Source: UBA7703 sp963667195
GTDB lineage: Bacteria; Bacillota; Clostridia; Christensenellales; CAG-138
Length of the DNA: 64,000 nt
NCBI GenBank assembly: GCA_963667195.1
Contig: OY762962.1
Location: 1,612,001 to 1,676,000 of the forward strand
Direction: 5' to 3'
Positions 7,727 to 16,973 of this stretch are shown here, piece by piece; position 1 is the first letter of the stretch; each line of letters starts with the position of its first letter. The translations under genes and the position numbers were made by a program. The notes under the pieces were generated by a model, which was not told the DNA's origin, did not search any database, and saw nothing but the letters and a program-made list of their open reading frames with translations.

Positions 7727-8641
7727 ATGCTCGATTTTTTACACGCCAACCTATCGTATATCCTTTCGGGCATATCGGTCGGCGGGCAGTATGCGCTGAT
7801 TGCCATCGGTTACACGATGGTGTACGGCATTCTGCGCCTGATCAACTTTGCCCACGGCGATGTGTTTATGATCGCGGGACTCATGATGGTGTATCTTTCG
7901 ACCGCGCTTCCGGTCACCATCGCGATTCCGCTCGTGCTGATTCTGACCGTTGCGCTGGGCTTCTTCATCGAGCGCGCGGCCTATAAGCCGCTGCGCACCG
8001 CGCCCCGCATGTCCGTCATGATCAGCGCAATCGGCGTTTCCTACCTTCTGCAAAACGCAGCGCTGTACTTCACGGGCGGACTCGCGAAGGTGTATCCCGC
8101 CATCCCGTGGCTGAGCCAAACGATCACGATCTGGGGCTCGACCACCAAGATGGTCACCGTGGTGACGCCGATTCTGACCATCGTGCTGGTGGTGCTGCTC
8201 ACGCTGCTCATCAAGTACACCAAGGTCGGCATGGCGATGCGCGCGGTCTCCAAGGACTTTGAAACCAGCCGCCTCATGGGCATCCGCATCAACACGGTCA
8301 TCTCGGTGACGTTCGTGATCGGCTCCTTCCTCGCGGCGGTGGGTTCCATGCTCTACTTCACCAACTACGCGTCCGTGACTCCCGTCTCCGGCGGTATGCC
8401 TGGACTCAAGTGCTTCGTCGCGGCGGTGTTCGGCGGCATCGGCAGCATCCCTGGCGCGGTGATCGGCGCGTTCATCATCGGCATCGCGGAAAACATCATC
8501 AAGGGCGGCAGCTCGATCTTCGGATTCGGCGGCAGCGGCTGGACGACGTTCTCGGATGCGTTTACGTTCGCGCTGCTGATCATCATCCTCGTGGTGAAAC
8601 CCACCGGTCTCTTTGGCGAAAAAGCCACGGACAAGGCATAA
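7727..8641 (+). CDS. livH: branched-chain-type ABC transporter permease LivH
   Basis: Membrane subunit of the importer. The 304-residue, very hydrophobic protein has the family signature near the N-terminus, GYTMVYGILRLINFAHGD (about residues 25-42), and many membrane helices. The start at 7727 was chosen over an open frame beginning at 7589 because it is preceded by GGAGG and aligns with LivH starts. It lies 15 bp before livM. Confidence 0.9.
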   Translation: MLDFLHANLSYILSGISVGGQYALIAIGYTMVYGILRLINFAHGDVFMIAGLMMVYLSTALPVTIAIPLVLILTVALGFFIERAAYKPLRTAPRMSVMISAIGVSYLLQNAALYFTGGLAKVYPAIPWLSQTITIWGSTTKMVTVVTPILTIVLVVLLTLLIKYTKVGMAMRAVSKDFETSRLMGIRINTVISVTFVIGSFLAAVGSMLYFTNYASVTPVSGGMPGLKCFVAAVFGGIGSIPGAVIGAFIIGIAENIIKGGSSIFGFGGSGWTTFSDAFTFALLIIILVVKPTGLFGEKATDKA

Positions 8642-8656
8642 GGGGGGGGCGATTGC

Positions 8657-9778
8657 ATGAAGAAGAAAAGCAAAGCGGAACTTTGGCTCGCGTTTGCGGC
8701 AATCGCGTTGATCTATGTGGTCGTCACGGTGCTGGAGCAGACGATAGACCCCAACAACATCATCTTCACGGTGCTCAAGAAGGGCGCGATCTACTCGCTC
8801 GTCGCGGTCAGCATGAACCTGCTCAACGGCTTTACCGGCCTCTTCTCGCTGGGCCAAGCAGGGTTTATGCTCATCGGCGCGTATACCTACTCGATCTTCA
8901 CCATGCCGACGAGCGTGAAACTCACCGAGTCGGTGTACAAATACTACACAGCCGCGATCAAGTTTGACACGGGCATCTTCGTTGGCCTCATCTGCGCGGG
9001 TCTCGCTGCGGCGCTGTTCGCGGCGCTGATCGGGCTGCCCGTGCTGCGCCTCAAGTCAGACTATCTCGCCATCGCGACGATCGGCTTTGCGGAGATCATC
9101 CGCGCGATCTTCCAGTGGGACGTGCTGGGCCCCGTGACCAACGGCGCGAACGTCATGCGCGAGTATCTCGACCTCACCGACGTGAAGATTCCGTTTACGA
9201 ATACTCCGTTTCCGCCGACGCTGTATGTGTTTCTTGCCTGCGGCGTCTGCATCGGCCTCATCGTGCTCTTGATCAACAGCTCCTACGGGCGCGCGTTTAA
9301 GGCGATTCGGGACGACGAAGTCGCGGCGGAAGCCATGGGCATCAACCTCTTCAAGCACAAGGAGATGAGCTTTGTCATCAGCTCGTTCTTCGCGGGCGTT
9401 TCCGGCGCTCTCCTTGCGATGTATCAATACACCGTGCAGGCCGCGCAGTTCAAGAGCGCGATGACGTATGAAATCCTGCTCATCGTGGTCATCGGCGGCA
9501 TCGGCTCCGTCTCCGGCAGCGTGATTGCGAGCTTCCTCTATATTGCGGCGTCCGAGTGGTGGCTCCGTGGCCTCGACATGGGCAAGTTCCTCGGCATTGA
9601 GGCACCGAACCTCTTCCGCTCCGGCTTTCGGCGGTTTGTGTTCTCCATCATCATCATGCTGATCGTGCTGTTCTTCTCGAGAGGCTTGATGGGAGATCGC
9701 GAAATCTCGTTCGCCGGGCTGATCCGGCGGTTTAACAAGCGCGCGAAAGCGGCGAAGGGAGGCGGTATCGATGGCTGA
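8657..9778 (+). CDS. livM: branched-chain-type ABC transporter permease LivM
   Basis: Second membrane subunit, 373 residues. The core carries LLNGFTGLFSLGQAGFMLIG and, later, the ATP-ase-coupling stretch YGRAFKAIRDDEVAAEAMGI, both typical of LivM. An N-terminal helix (about residues 7-25) precedes the core, and a charged C-terminal tail ends in KRAKAAKGGG. The start follows a run of G (GGGGGGGGC). It overlaps livG by 8 bp. Confidence 0.9.
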   Translation: MKKKSKAELWLAFAAIALIYVVVTVLEQTIDPNNIIFTVLKKGAIYSLVAVSMNLLNGFTGLFSLGQAGFMLIGAYTYSIFTMPTSVKLTESVYKYYTAAIKFDTGIFVGLICAGLAAALFAALIGLPVLRLKSDYLAIATIGFAEIIRAIFQWDVLGPVTNGANVMREYLDLTDVKIPFTNTPFPPTLYVFLACGVCIGLIVLLINSSYGRAFKAIRDDEVAAEAMGINLFKHKEMSFVISSFFAGVSGALLAMYQYTVQAAQFKSAMTYEILLIVVIGGIGSVSGSVIASFLYIAASEWWLRGLDMGKFLGIEAPNLFRSGFRRFVFSIIIMLIVLFFSRGLMGDREISFAGLIRRFNKRAKAAKGGGIDG

Positions 9779-10613
9779 GAATGTGCTGAAACTACAGGAT
9801 GTCACCATGCAGTTCGGCGGCGTCGTTGCCGTCAACAACCTCTCGCTGGAGGTCAACAAGGGCGAGATCGTGGCCCTCATCGGCCCCAACGGCGCGGGCA
9901 AGACCACGGCGTTCAACTGCATCACAGGCATCTATGATCCCACAAACGGCGAGGTTGCCTTCAACGGCAAGACCATCGTGGCGAACCATCCGCGCGGCAA
10001 GATGAAGAAGCTCTATGCGGGCGAAAACACCAAGAAATATGTGAACACCCGCACGGTAGACCCCACACCGGATCTGGTCACCAAGATGGGCATTGCGCGC
10101 ACGTTCCAGAATATCCGGCTCTGGAAGAGCATGACGGTGTTTGATAACGTGCTCACCGCAAAGCACATGCGCGCCAAGCAAAACGTGCTCACCGCGACGT
10201 TGCGCCTCACCTACAAAGAAGAAAAGCGCATGCGCGAGGAGACGGCGGCGCTGCTCGAAGAGCAGAACCTCATGCAATACGCAAACGATCTCGCGGTGAG
10301 CCTGCCTTACGGCCTGCAGCGCCGCTTGGAGATTGCGCGCGCGCTGGCGACGACGCCGCAGCTCCTGTTGCTGGACGAACCAGCCGCCGGCATGAATCCG
10401 CAGGAAACGCAGGAGCTGGGCGAGTTCATCGTGCAGATCAAGAATAAATACGACCTGACCGTCTTTATGATCGAGCACCACATGGATCTGGTCATGCAGT
10501 TTTCTGACCGCATCTATGTCATCGACTTCGGTCGGCTCATCAGCAGCGGTACGCCCGCCGTCGTGCAGGCGGACCCGAAGGTGATCAATGCGTATCTGGG
10601 GGTGGCCGAATGA
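9771..10613 (+). CDS. livG: branched-chain-type ABC transporter ATPase LivG
   Basis: One of two cytoplasmic ATPases of the importer, 280 residues. Walker A is GPNGAGKTT near residue 39; the Q-loop region is ARTFQNIRLW; the signature region is VSLPYGLQRRLEIARAL (a non-canonical LSxGQ, as usual for LivG); Walker B is LLLLDEPAAGMNP. An insertion near residues 75-100 (GKMKKLYAGENTKKY) makes it slightly longer than many LivG proteins. It overlaps livF by 4 bp. Confidence 0.92.
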   Translation: MAENVLKLQDVTMQFGGVVAVNNLSLEVNKGEIVALIGPNGAGKTTAFNCITGIYDPTNGEVAFNGKTIVANHPRGKMKKLYAGENTKKYVNTRTVDPTPDLVTKMGIARTFQNIRLWKSMTVFDNVLTAKHMRAKQNVLTATLRLTYKEEKRMREETAALLEEQNLMQYANDLAVSLPYGLQRRLEIARALATTPQLLLLDEPAAGMNPQETQELGEFIVQIKNKYDLTVFMIEHHMDLVMQFSDRIYVIDFGRLISSGTPAVVQADPKVINAYLGVAE

Positions 10614-11320
10614 GCGACATCATTTTGAGCATCAAAGACTTAAAGGTGAACTACGGCGGTATCGAGGCGGTCAAGGGCATCAGCTTCGACGTGCCAAAGG
10701 GCGATATCGTGACGCTCATCGGCGCAAACGGCGCGGGCAAGAGCTCGACGCTTCGCGCCATCGCGGGCCTCGTCAAGCTCAAGAGCGGCACGATCGAGTT
10801 TGAAGGCGAGAGCATTGCGGGAAAAGACACCACCGCGATTGTGAGCCGCGGCATCACGCTGGTTCCCGAAGGACGGCGGATATTCCCCGACCTGACGGTG
10901 CTGGAAAACCTCCGCGTCGGCGCGTATATGCGAAAAGACGACATCACGCCGGACATCAACTGGGTCTATGAACTCTTTCCGCGCCTCAAGGAGCGCAGTT
11001 GGCAGGCGGGCGGCACGCTCTCCGGCGGAGAGCAGCAGATGCTCGCGGTCGGGCGCGCGCTCATGAGCCGCCCGAAGCTCATGATGATGGACGAGCCTTC
11101 GCTGGGCTTGGCGCCGCTGATCGTTCGGGATATCTTCTCGATCATCAAGGAGATCAACAAGCGCGGCGTGACGATTCTCCTCATCGAGCAAAACGCGAAC
11201 ATGGCGCTCTCAACCGCGCACACGGGCTACGTCATGGAGACCGGGCGCATCACGATGTCCGGTCCGGGCAAGGAACTGCTCACGAACGAAGCCGTCAAGG
11301 CGGCATACCTGGGTACCTGA
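10610..11320 (+). CDS. livF: branched-chain-type ABC transporter ATPase LivF
   Basis: Second ATPase, 236 residues, with Walker A GANGAGKSS near residue 37, the LivF-type VPEGRRIFPDLTVLENL, the signature LSGGEQQMLAVGRAL and Walker B LMMMDEPSLGLAP. The start codon overlaps the livG stop (ATGA), indicating coupling. It ends the first liv operon just before an intrinsic terminator. Confidence 0.92.
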   Translation: MSDIILSIKDLKVNYGGIEAVKGISFDVPKGDIVTLIGANGAGKSSTLRAIAGLVKLKSGTIEFEGESIAGKDTTAIVSRGITLVPEGRRIFPDLTVLENLRVGAYMRKDDITPDINWVYELFPRLKERSWQAGGTLSGGEQQMLAVGRALMSRPKLMMMDEPSLGLAPLIVRDIFSIIKEINKRGVTILLIEQNANMALSTAHTGYVMETGRITMSGPGKELLTNEAVKAAYLGT

Positions 11321-11342
11321 TTCCAATAAAACACACGAAACG

Positions 11343-11372
11343 GCGGCTGCGCGAAATCGCAGCCGCTTTTTT
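11343..11372 (+). terminator. liv operon 1 terminator
   Basis: A 9-bp GC-rich stem (11343-11351 with 11358-11366), a 6-nt loop and six T residues, 22 bp after livF. Confidence 0.9.
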
Positions 11373-11405
11373 GCGCAATTGCGCGCACTTTTCGCCTTTG
11401 TTCCC

Positions 11406-11433
11406 TTGACAAACAAATCATATATGATAAACT
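11406..11433 (+). promoter_or_regulatory. promoter of the lysine-riboswitch operon
   Basis: TTGACA (11406-11411), a 16-bp spacer and TAAACT (11428-11433), about 20 bp before the riboswitch P1 stem. Confidence 0.7.
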
Positions 11434-11453
11434 AACGCTACAATTTCATAAGT

Positions 11454-11606
11454 CTGATGAGAGAGGCGCGGTTGTCAAGAGTAGCGCGAGGAGCGCGAAA
11501 GGGGCTGCCGCCGAAGCATCAATTCTTCCGTACAAGCGGAGGAGCGGGTGCTGGGCTGCGGGAGAATATGTCGCAGACTGTCACGAAAGTGGAGCGCTGT
11601 CATCGG
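11454..11606 (+). promoter_or_regulatory. lysine riboswitch (L-box)
   Basis: The sequence carries the conserved L-box blocks in order: AGAGGCGCGG then CAAGAGTAGCGCGAGGAG, AAAGGGGCTGCCGCCGAAGC, CTGGGCTGC, and GACTGTCACGAAAGTGGAGCG. The closing P1 helix pairs 11454-11460 with 11600-11606. This is the Rfam-type lysine aptamer recalled from lysC and lysine transporter leaders. It lies upstream of an amino acid ABC importer, which it probably represses when lysine is plentiful. Confidence 0.88.
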
Positions 11607-11653
11607 TCAAGGGCGGAGCAAAGCTTCCGCTCGCATCATTGCATGCAAGACCG

Positions 11654-11690
11654 CGCGCTTTCCATTTTACCGGGAAGCGCGTTTTGTTAT
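11654..11690 (+). terminator. riboswitch expression-platform terminator
   Basis: A 10-bp stem (11654-11663 with 11672-11681, one G-T pair) is followed by TTTTGTTAT. It lies 48 nt past the aptamer and 115 nt before the transporter gene, as expected for transcriptional control. A second copy of the 3' arm (11726-11735) followed by TTTATTTTA could pair with the same 5' arm. Confidence 0.75.
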
Positions 11691-11804
11691 CCAAAACAGA
11701 CGCGCAGAGCCGGAGAGTTTAGATCGGAAAGCGCGTTTATTTTACTCATCACTCTGAAATTGTAAAAAAACAAACGAACAAGAGTAAGAGAGGAAATCGA
11801 ACAA

Positions 11805-12653
11805 ATGAAGAAGATCATTGCCCTGATGTTTGCGCTGATGCTCGCCGTGTCGAGCGTCGCCTGCACCGCAAAGCCCGCCGCAACCGCAGCCGTCTCCGGC
11901 GTGGAAGACGGCGTGCTGACCGTCGCGATGGAGTGCGCCTACGCGCCCTATAACTGGACACAGCCGACCGACGCCAACGGCGCGGTGCCGATCAAGGACT
12001 CCAACGAATTTGCCAACGGCTACGACGTCATGATGGCGAAGAAGCTCTGCGAGGCCAACGGCTGGAAGCTCGAAGTCGTCCGCCTCGACTGGGATTCGCT
12101 GATTCCCGCCGTACAGACCGGGCAAATCGACGCGGTCATCGCAGGACAGAGCATGACGCCGGAGCGCATGGAAGTCGTCGATTTCGCTGGCCCGTACCTC
12201 TACGCATCCATCGTCTGCGTGACGCTGAAAAACTCCAGCTTTGCTTCCGCAAAGGGCATTTCCGACCTCGCGGGCGGCACCTGCACGAGCCAGCTCGGCA
12301 CCATCTGGTATGACACCTGCCTGCCGCAGATCAAGGACGCCAAGATTCAGCCCGCCGCCGAAACCGCGCCCGCGATGCTCATGGCGCTGGAGACCGGCAC
12401 GGTCGATTTCATCTGCACCGATATGCCCACTGCGCAAGGCGCACTCGCGGCCTACCCGGATATGACGATTCTCAACTTCGCGGGCAGCGGCGATGACTTT
12501 AAGGTTTCGGACAGCGACGTGAACATCGGCATCTCCGTGCGCAAGGGCAACACCGTGCTCAAAGACGCGCTGAATAAGGTACTTTCCGGCATGACGGCGG
12601 ATGACTTCAACACGATCATGGCGAGCGCCATCGCCGTTCAGCCCATCGGCTAA
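11805..12653 (+). CDS. amino acid (probably lysine) ABC transporter substrate-binding lipoprotein
   Basis: Extracellular binding protein of the polar amino acid family (SBP family 3). The 282-residue protein has a lipoprotein signal, lipobox VSSVAC with Cys20, then VLTVAMECAYAPYNWTQ, the usual start of the mature domain. WDSLIPAVQTGQIDAVIAGQSMTPERMEVVDF is the family hallmark region. Its leader contains a lysine riboswitch, the main reason to infer lysine as the ligand. Permease and ATPase genes follow directly. Confidence 0.85.
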   Translation: MKKIIALMFALMLAVSSVACTAKPAATAAVSGVEDGVLTVAMECAYAPYNWTQPTDANGAVPIKDSNEFANGYDVMMAKKLCEANGWKLEVVRLDWDSLIPAVQTGQIDAVIAGQSMTPERMEVVDFAGPYLYASIVCVTLKNSSFASAKGISDLAGGTCTSQLGTIWYDTCLPQIKDAKIQPAAETAPAMLMALETGTVDFICTDMPTAQGALAAYPDMTILNFAGSGDDFKVSDSDVNIGISVRKGNTVLKDALNKVLSGMTADDFNTIMASAIAVQPIG

Positions 12654-12765
12654 CAGCCGCGCAGTATAGCTTTTTCGGACGCATGGTCAAGGCGCGCCGC
12701 AACATGCGGTTCGCCTTGCCTTGTCGTTTGTGCCAGTTTCAACTTGTTCAAAGGAGTGGGCTTAC

Positions 12766-13590
12766 ATGAGTATTTTGGCTCAACTTGGCGTCGATATCGT
12801 CAAGCTTTGGAACACCTACGCGAGCGTGTACCTCACCGGTATGTGGAAAACGGTGTCGCTCGCCGTCATCTGCACGCTGGTTGGGTGTCTCATCGGCTTT
12901 CTTTGCGGCGTGCTGCAGACGATTCCCGTCGCAAAGAAGGACAACGCGCTCAAGAAAGGCTTGCTCGGCTTACTGCGCGGTATCATCCGCGCGTATGTCG
13001 AGGTATTTCGCGGTACCCCGATGATCCTGCAAGCGGTGTTCGTGTATTACGGTTTGCCGTATTTTACGAACAACGCCGTGCAATGGAAGAGCGTCTGGCT
13101 CGCGGCGTTTGTGGTCGTCGCGGTCAACACGGGCGCGTACATGGCGGAGACCGTGCGCGGCGGCATCCTCTCGGTCGATCCGGGTCAAACCGAGGGCGCG
13201 AAGGCCATCGGCATGACGCACTGGCAGACCATGACGAGCGTGATTCTGCCGCAGGCGCTGCGCAGCATCATGCCGCAGATCGGCAACAACTTCATCATCA
13301 ACCTCAAGGACACCTCCGTGATGTTCATCATCGGATATACGGACTTTTTCGCGACGCACAAGGCAGTCGTGGGCGCGACATTCCTCTATTTTCCGTCGGC
13401 CACCATCGAGATGGCGGGGTACCTGTTCATGACGCTGGTGAGCTCCATCCTACTGCGCTGGTGGGAGAAGCGGATGGACGGCGACGCGAGCTACGACCTT
13501 GCCACCACGGATACGCTCGCGCACACGAGCGGGCTCGTCCGCTTTCCGCATAAGCGTGCGGATGCGGTCGAAGGCGAAAGGAGTCGATGA
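12766..13590 (+). CDS. amino acid ABC transporter permease (HisM/GlnP family)
   Basis: Membrane subunit, 274 residues, with the family's EXXR-type loop visible as RAYVEVFRGTPMILQ near residue 82 and the ATPase-contacting EGAKAIGMTHWQTM near 145. Five or so membrane helices are evident. The start at 12766 follows AAGGAG (12751-12756); an upstream in-frame ATG at 12721 has no comparable site. A hydrophilic C-terminal tail of about 30 residues extends past the usual end. It lies 3 bp before the ATPase gene. Confidence 0.9.
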   Translation: MSILAQLGVDIVKLWNTYASVYLTGMWKTVSLAVICTLVGCLIGFLCGVLQTIPVAKKDNALKKGLLGLLRGIIRAYVEVFRGTPMILQAVFVYYGLPYFTNNAVQWKSVWLAAFVVVAVNTGAYMAETVRGGILSVDPGQTEGAKAIGMTHWQTMTSVILPQALRSIMPQIGNNFIINLKDTSVMFIIGYTDFFATHKAVVGATFLYFPSATIEMAGYLFMTLVSSILLRWWEKRMDGDASYDLATTDTLAHTSGLVRFPHKRADAVEGERSR

Positions 13591-13593
13591 ACG

Positions 13594-14334
13594 ATGAGTG
13601 AGCAGATTTTATCCGTACAACATCTGTCAAAGCGGTTTGGCGCGAACGAAGTGCTCCGCGACATCGATTTCTCCGTGCAAAAAGGAGATGTCACGAGCAT
13701 CATCGGCGCGTCCGGCTCCGGCAAGAGCACGCTGCTCCGCTGCATCAACCTGCTTGAGACGCCAACCGCAGGCCAGATTCTTTTTCACGGCGAGGACATC
13801 ACGAAAAGGGGCTATCATGTGCCAACCTACCGCGCGAAGGTCGGCATGGTGTTTCAAAGCTTTAATCTCTTTAACAATATGACCGTGCTGGATAACTGCA
13901 TGGTTGGCCTTCGCAAGGTCATGCATCAGGATCGCGCGAGCGCGGAAGAGACCGCAAAGCGGTATCTGGAGAAGGTCGGCATGCTGCCGTATATCAACGC
14001 AAAACCCCGCCAGATCTCCGGCGGACAAAAGCAGCGCGTCGCAATTGCCCGCGCGCTTGCGATGGAGCCGGAGGTACTTCTCTTTGACGAGCCGACGTCG
14101 GCGCTCGATCCGCAGATGGTGGGCGAGGTGCTGGACGTCATGAAGACGCTGGTCAAAGAAGGATTGACGATGCTTGTGGTGACGCATGAAATGGCGTTTG
14201 CGCGGGATGTTTCGAGCAGAACCGTGTTCATGAAGGACGGCATCATCTGGGAAGAAGGCGCGCCGGAGCAAATCTTCGGAACCCCCGAAAAGCCGGAGAC
14301 GAAGGAGTTTCTCTGGCGCTTCTTCGAGCGCTGA
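13594..14334 (+). CDS. amino acid ABC transporter ATPase (GlnQ/HisP family)
   Basis: Cytoplasmic ATPase of the importer, 246 residues. Walker A GASGSGKST is near residue 35, the Q-loop VGMVFQSFNLFNNMTVLDN near 86, the signature ISGGQKQRVAIARAL near 142 and Walker B VLLFDEPTSALDP near 164, with the family-typical VVTHEMAFARDV after it. It completes the riboswitch-controlled operon. Confidence 0.93.
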   Translation: MSEQILSVQHLSKRFGANEVLRDIDFSVQKGDVTSIIGASGSGKSTLLRCINLLETPTAGQILFHGEDITKRGYHVPTYRAKVGMVFQSFNLFNNMTVLDNCMVGLRKVMHQDRASAEETAKRYLEKVGMLPYINAKPRQISGGQKQRVAIARALAMEPEVLLFDEPTSALDPQMVGEVLDVMKTLVKEGLTMLVVTHEMAFARDVSSRTVFMKDGIIWEEGAPEQIFGTPEKPETKEFLWRFFER

Positions 14335-14368
14335 TTCCGACGGATCGCAAATAGAATCAACATATTCA

Positions 14369-14400
14369 AAAGGCCATCTGTTTTCAGATGGCTTTTCTAG
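14369..14400 (+). terminator. terminator after the lysine-type importer
   Basis: An 8-bp stem (14373-14380 with 14385-14392) extended by A-T pairs, loop TTTT, then TTTTCT. It follows the ATPase gene by 35 bp. Confidence 0.85.
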
Positions 14401-14451
14401 AACAAAACAAATAGACTAGACGAGTCGGTCACACAACAGAACAAGATTCCA

Positions 14452-14480
14452 TTGACGCGCTATTCCCGACAGCATACAAT
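14452..14480 (+). promoter_or_regulatory. promoter of the GGDEF/HD-GYP gene
   Basis: TTGACG (14452-14457), a 17-bp spacer and TACAAT (14475-14480), about 85 bp before the coding start. Confidence 0.65.
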
Positions 14481-14564
14481 CAAAGTGATTATAATTTCAC
14501 GTAATAACCGATTCATGCCGAAATGAACAGGCCCCATTCATTCGAAGAATTGCACTGAGGTATC

Positions 14565-16904
14565 GTGGTGGGTGGTGAAAAACATTTGAAAAAAAAGCCA
14601 ACGCTATTCTTGCTGGGAATACTCTGCATCACGTTGATGGCGGTTGCGGGTCTTCTTTTGCTGCGTCAGTTGGATCAGCCAAAGACGTTGCTTCCGGGTA
14701 CAAAGACGATCTCCATTGCGCTGGATGACAACTATCCGCCGTATGTTTTTCGGGATGCGGAAGGCAAGCTGCAGGGTATTCTGGTCGATCAATGGGCGCT
14801 CTGGAGCAAGACAACCGGGATTAAGGCCGAGCTGCACGCCATGGATTGGGGGGATGCGCTCGACGGGATGCGCGCGGGGAAATACGATGTGCTCGATACC
14901 GTGTTTCAAAACGAGGAGCGCGATACATGGCTGGACTTCTCTGATCCATACGTCACGATCGATGTGCCGATCTATCACAATAAGAAAATCGGCGGTATTA
15001 CCGATGTGGCTTCGCTGGCAGGTTTTACGGTTGGGGTCAAGACGGGGGATGCGAGCATACCGATTCTGAAGGAGGCAGGCGTTACCAACATTGCCGAGTA
15101 TCCTAGCTATGAGGCGGTGATCGAAGCGGCAAAGAACGGCGAGATCGGTGTCTTCGTTGTGGACGAACCCGCCGCGCTATACTTCCTCTATCAAAAAGGC
15201 ATCGCGATGGATTTCCAAATAGGGCAGTCGCTTTACTCCGGAGAGTTTCACCGCGCGGTGAAAAAGGGAGATGCGGCGATGCTTGCCGTGGTTCGGGAAG
15301 GATTCGCAAAGATTTCACCGGAGGAACTGCATCGCATTGACGACAAGTGGTTTGGCCGCGAGAGCACATGGCTGTACTTGAAATACTATCTGCAATACGT
15401 GCTCATCGCTGTGGCTGCTGTCGGAGCCGTGATTCTCTGGGTTTCGATTTGGAATCAGCATCTTAGAAAAGAAGTGCGCAACAAGACGCAGGAGCTTGTT
15501 CGGGAGAAGGAACTGCTCAATATTACGCTTCAATCGATTGGCGACGGCGTGGTGGCCACCAATGTTGACGGAACGATTACGCTCCTCAATCCCACCGCGC
15601 GGCGTATGACCGGCTGGGAGGATGATGCGCTCGGCGAGCAGTTTTCAAGCGTGTTGCAGCTCATCAACGAAGAGACGGAGGAGCCCGTGAGTTCACCGAT
15701 TGAGAAGGTGCTCGAAACGGGTGAGATCGTGGGCCTTGCCAACCACACGGCGCTGATCAACCGAAACGGCGAAAAAACGCCGATAGCGGATGGCGCTTCC
15801 CCGATTCGGGACGAGAGCGGGCAGATTTACGGCGTTGTGATGGTGTTTCGGGACGTGACGCAGGAGAAGCAGCAACGCGACAAGATCGAACACATCATGT
15901 CCCACGACAGCATGACAGGACTTCATAACCGCTGGTATATGGAGGAGCTGCTCAATCAATACGACCAGGTGAAGAACGGCAACTGCGTGCTGATTATGGG
16001 CGATCTAAACGGGCTCAAGCTCGTCAACGACGCGTTCGGGCACTATGAGGGAGACCGCTTCATCCGAAAGATCGCCATGATTCTCAAATCGTGCAGCGGG
16101 CCTAGGGACGTTGTCTGCCGCTGGGGCGGAGACGAGTTTTTGATCTTGATGCCGGACGCAGGGGATCAGGATGCGGAGTTGTTGATCGAGCGGATTTTGG
16201 CGCGCTGCAAGAGTGAAAGCGACGAGCGGCTGCAGCTCAGCATTGCGTTGGGGTATGCGCGAAAGTCGAGTGAAACGGAAAGCATCCACACAGTGCTACG
16301 GGAGGCGGAACAACTGACCTACCGCCGTAAGCTCATGATTGAGAAGAGCTTCCGCAGCAGCGTGATCAACGCGCTCTCCGCAACGCTCGCGGCAAAGAGC
16401 GAGGAGACCGAAGAACATGCGGAGCGCCTGCAGCACTATTGCGGCAAGATCGGTAAAATTCTCGGTATTTCGAATAAAGAGCGGGATGAGATGACGCTCT
16501 TTGCGATGTTGCACGACATCGGAAAAGTCGGCATCAATGACGCGATTTTGCAAAAACCCGGCGCGCTGACGGAGGCGGAGTGGCTGGAGATGAAGAAGCA
16601 TCCGGAGATCGGATTCCGCATTGCACAGAACAACGTGGATCTGGCGCCGATTTCGGAATACATTCTCTCGCACCACGAGCGCTGGGATGGCAAGGGCTAT
16701 CCGCGCGGGTTGCGTGGAGAGGAGATACCGGTTCTCTCACGCATTCTCGCGATCGTGGACGCGTTTGACGCAATGACCAACGAACGCATCTACAGCAAGC
16801 CCAGAAGCCCGGAGACAGCCGCAGAGGAGATTCTACGCTGCGCCGGAACCCAGTTTGACCCGGTCATCGCGCGCGTGTTCGTTGAGCAGGTGCTGGAGCT
16901 ATAA
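14565..16904 (+). CDS. membrane sensor with SBP3, PAS, GGDEF and HD-GYP domains (c-di-GMP turnover)
   Basis: A 779-residue protein likely both to make and to degrade cyclic di-GMP. In order: membrane helix about 13-34; extracellular amino-acid-binding-type domain (SBP family 3) about 47-265; membrane helix about 277-296; coiled coil and PAS about 300-435; GGDEF domain 440-590 with intact GGDEF at 521-525; HD-GYP domain 595-779 with HD at 650-651 and HHERWDGKGYP at 703-713. No RxxD inhibitory site precedes GGDEF, so product feedback may be absent. The start is uncertain: GTG at 14565 or TTG at 14586, the latter behind GGGTGG. Its sensor type and position next to the lysine importer suggest an amino acid signal, which is inference. 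Confidence 0.88.
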   Translation: MVGGEKHLKKKPTLFLLGILCITLMAVAGLLLLRQLDQPKTLLPGTKTISIALDDNYPPYVFRDAEGKLQGILVDQWALWSKTTGIKAELHAMDWGDALDGMRAGKYDVLDTVFQNEERDTWLDFSDPYVTIDVPIYHNKKIGGITDVASLAGFTVGVKTGDASIPILKEAGVTNIAEYPSYEAVIEAAKNGEIGVFVVDEPAALYFLYQKGIAMDFQIGQSLYSGEFHRAVKKGDAAMLAVVREGFAKISPEELHRIDDKWFGRESTWLYLKYYLQYVLIAVAAVGAVILWVSIWNQHLRKEVRNKTQELVREKELLNITLQSIGDGVVATNVDGTITLLNPTARRMTGWEDDALGEQFSSVLQLINEETEEPVSSPIEKVLETGEIVGLANHTALINRNGEKTPIADGASPIRDESGQIYGVVMVFRDVTQEKQQRDKIEHIMSHDSMTGLHNRWYMEELLNQYDQVKNGNCVLIMGDLNGLKLVNDAFGHYEGDRFIRKIAMILKSCSGPRDVVCRWGGDEFLILMPDAGDQDAELLIERILARCKSESDERLQLSIALGYARKSSETESIHTVLREAEQLTYRRKLMIEKSFRSSVINALSATLAAKSEETEEHAERLQHYCGKIGKILGISNKERDEMTLFAMLHDIGKVGINDAILQKPGALTEAEWLEMKKHPEIGFRIAQNNVDLAPISEYILSHHERWDGKGYPRGLRGEEIPVLSRILAIVDAFDAMTNERIYSKPRSPETAAEEILRCAGTQFDPVIARVFVEQVLEL

Positions 16905-16973
16905 ATTTCGCCGGATACAACACAAGAGCCCCGCCGTGTGTAATGTGTCAAGGAAAACAGACAAGTAAAAAAG

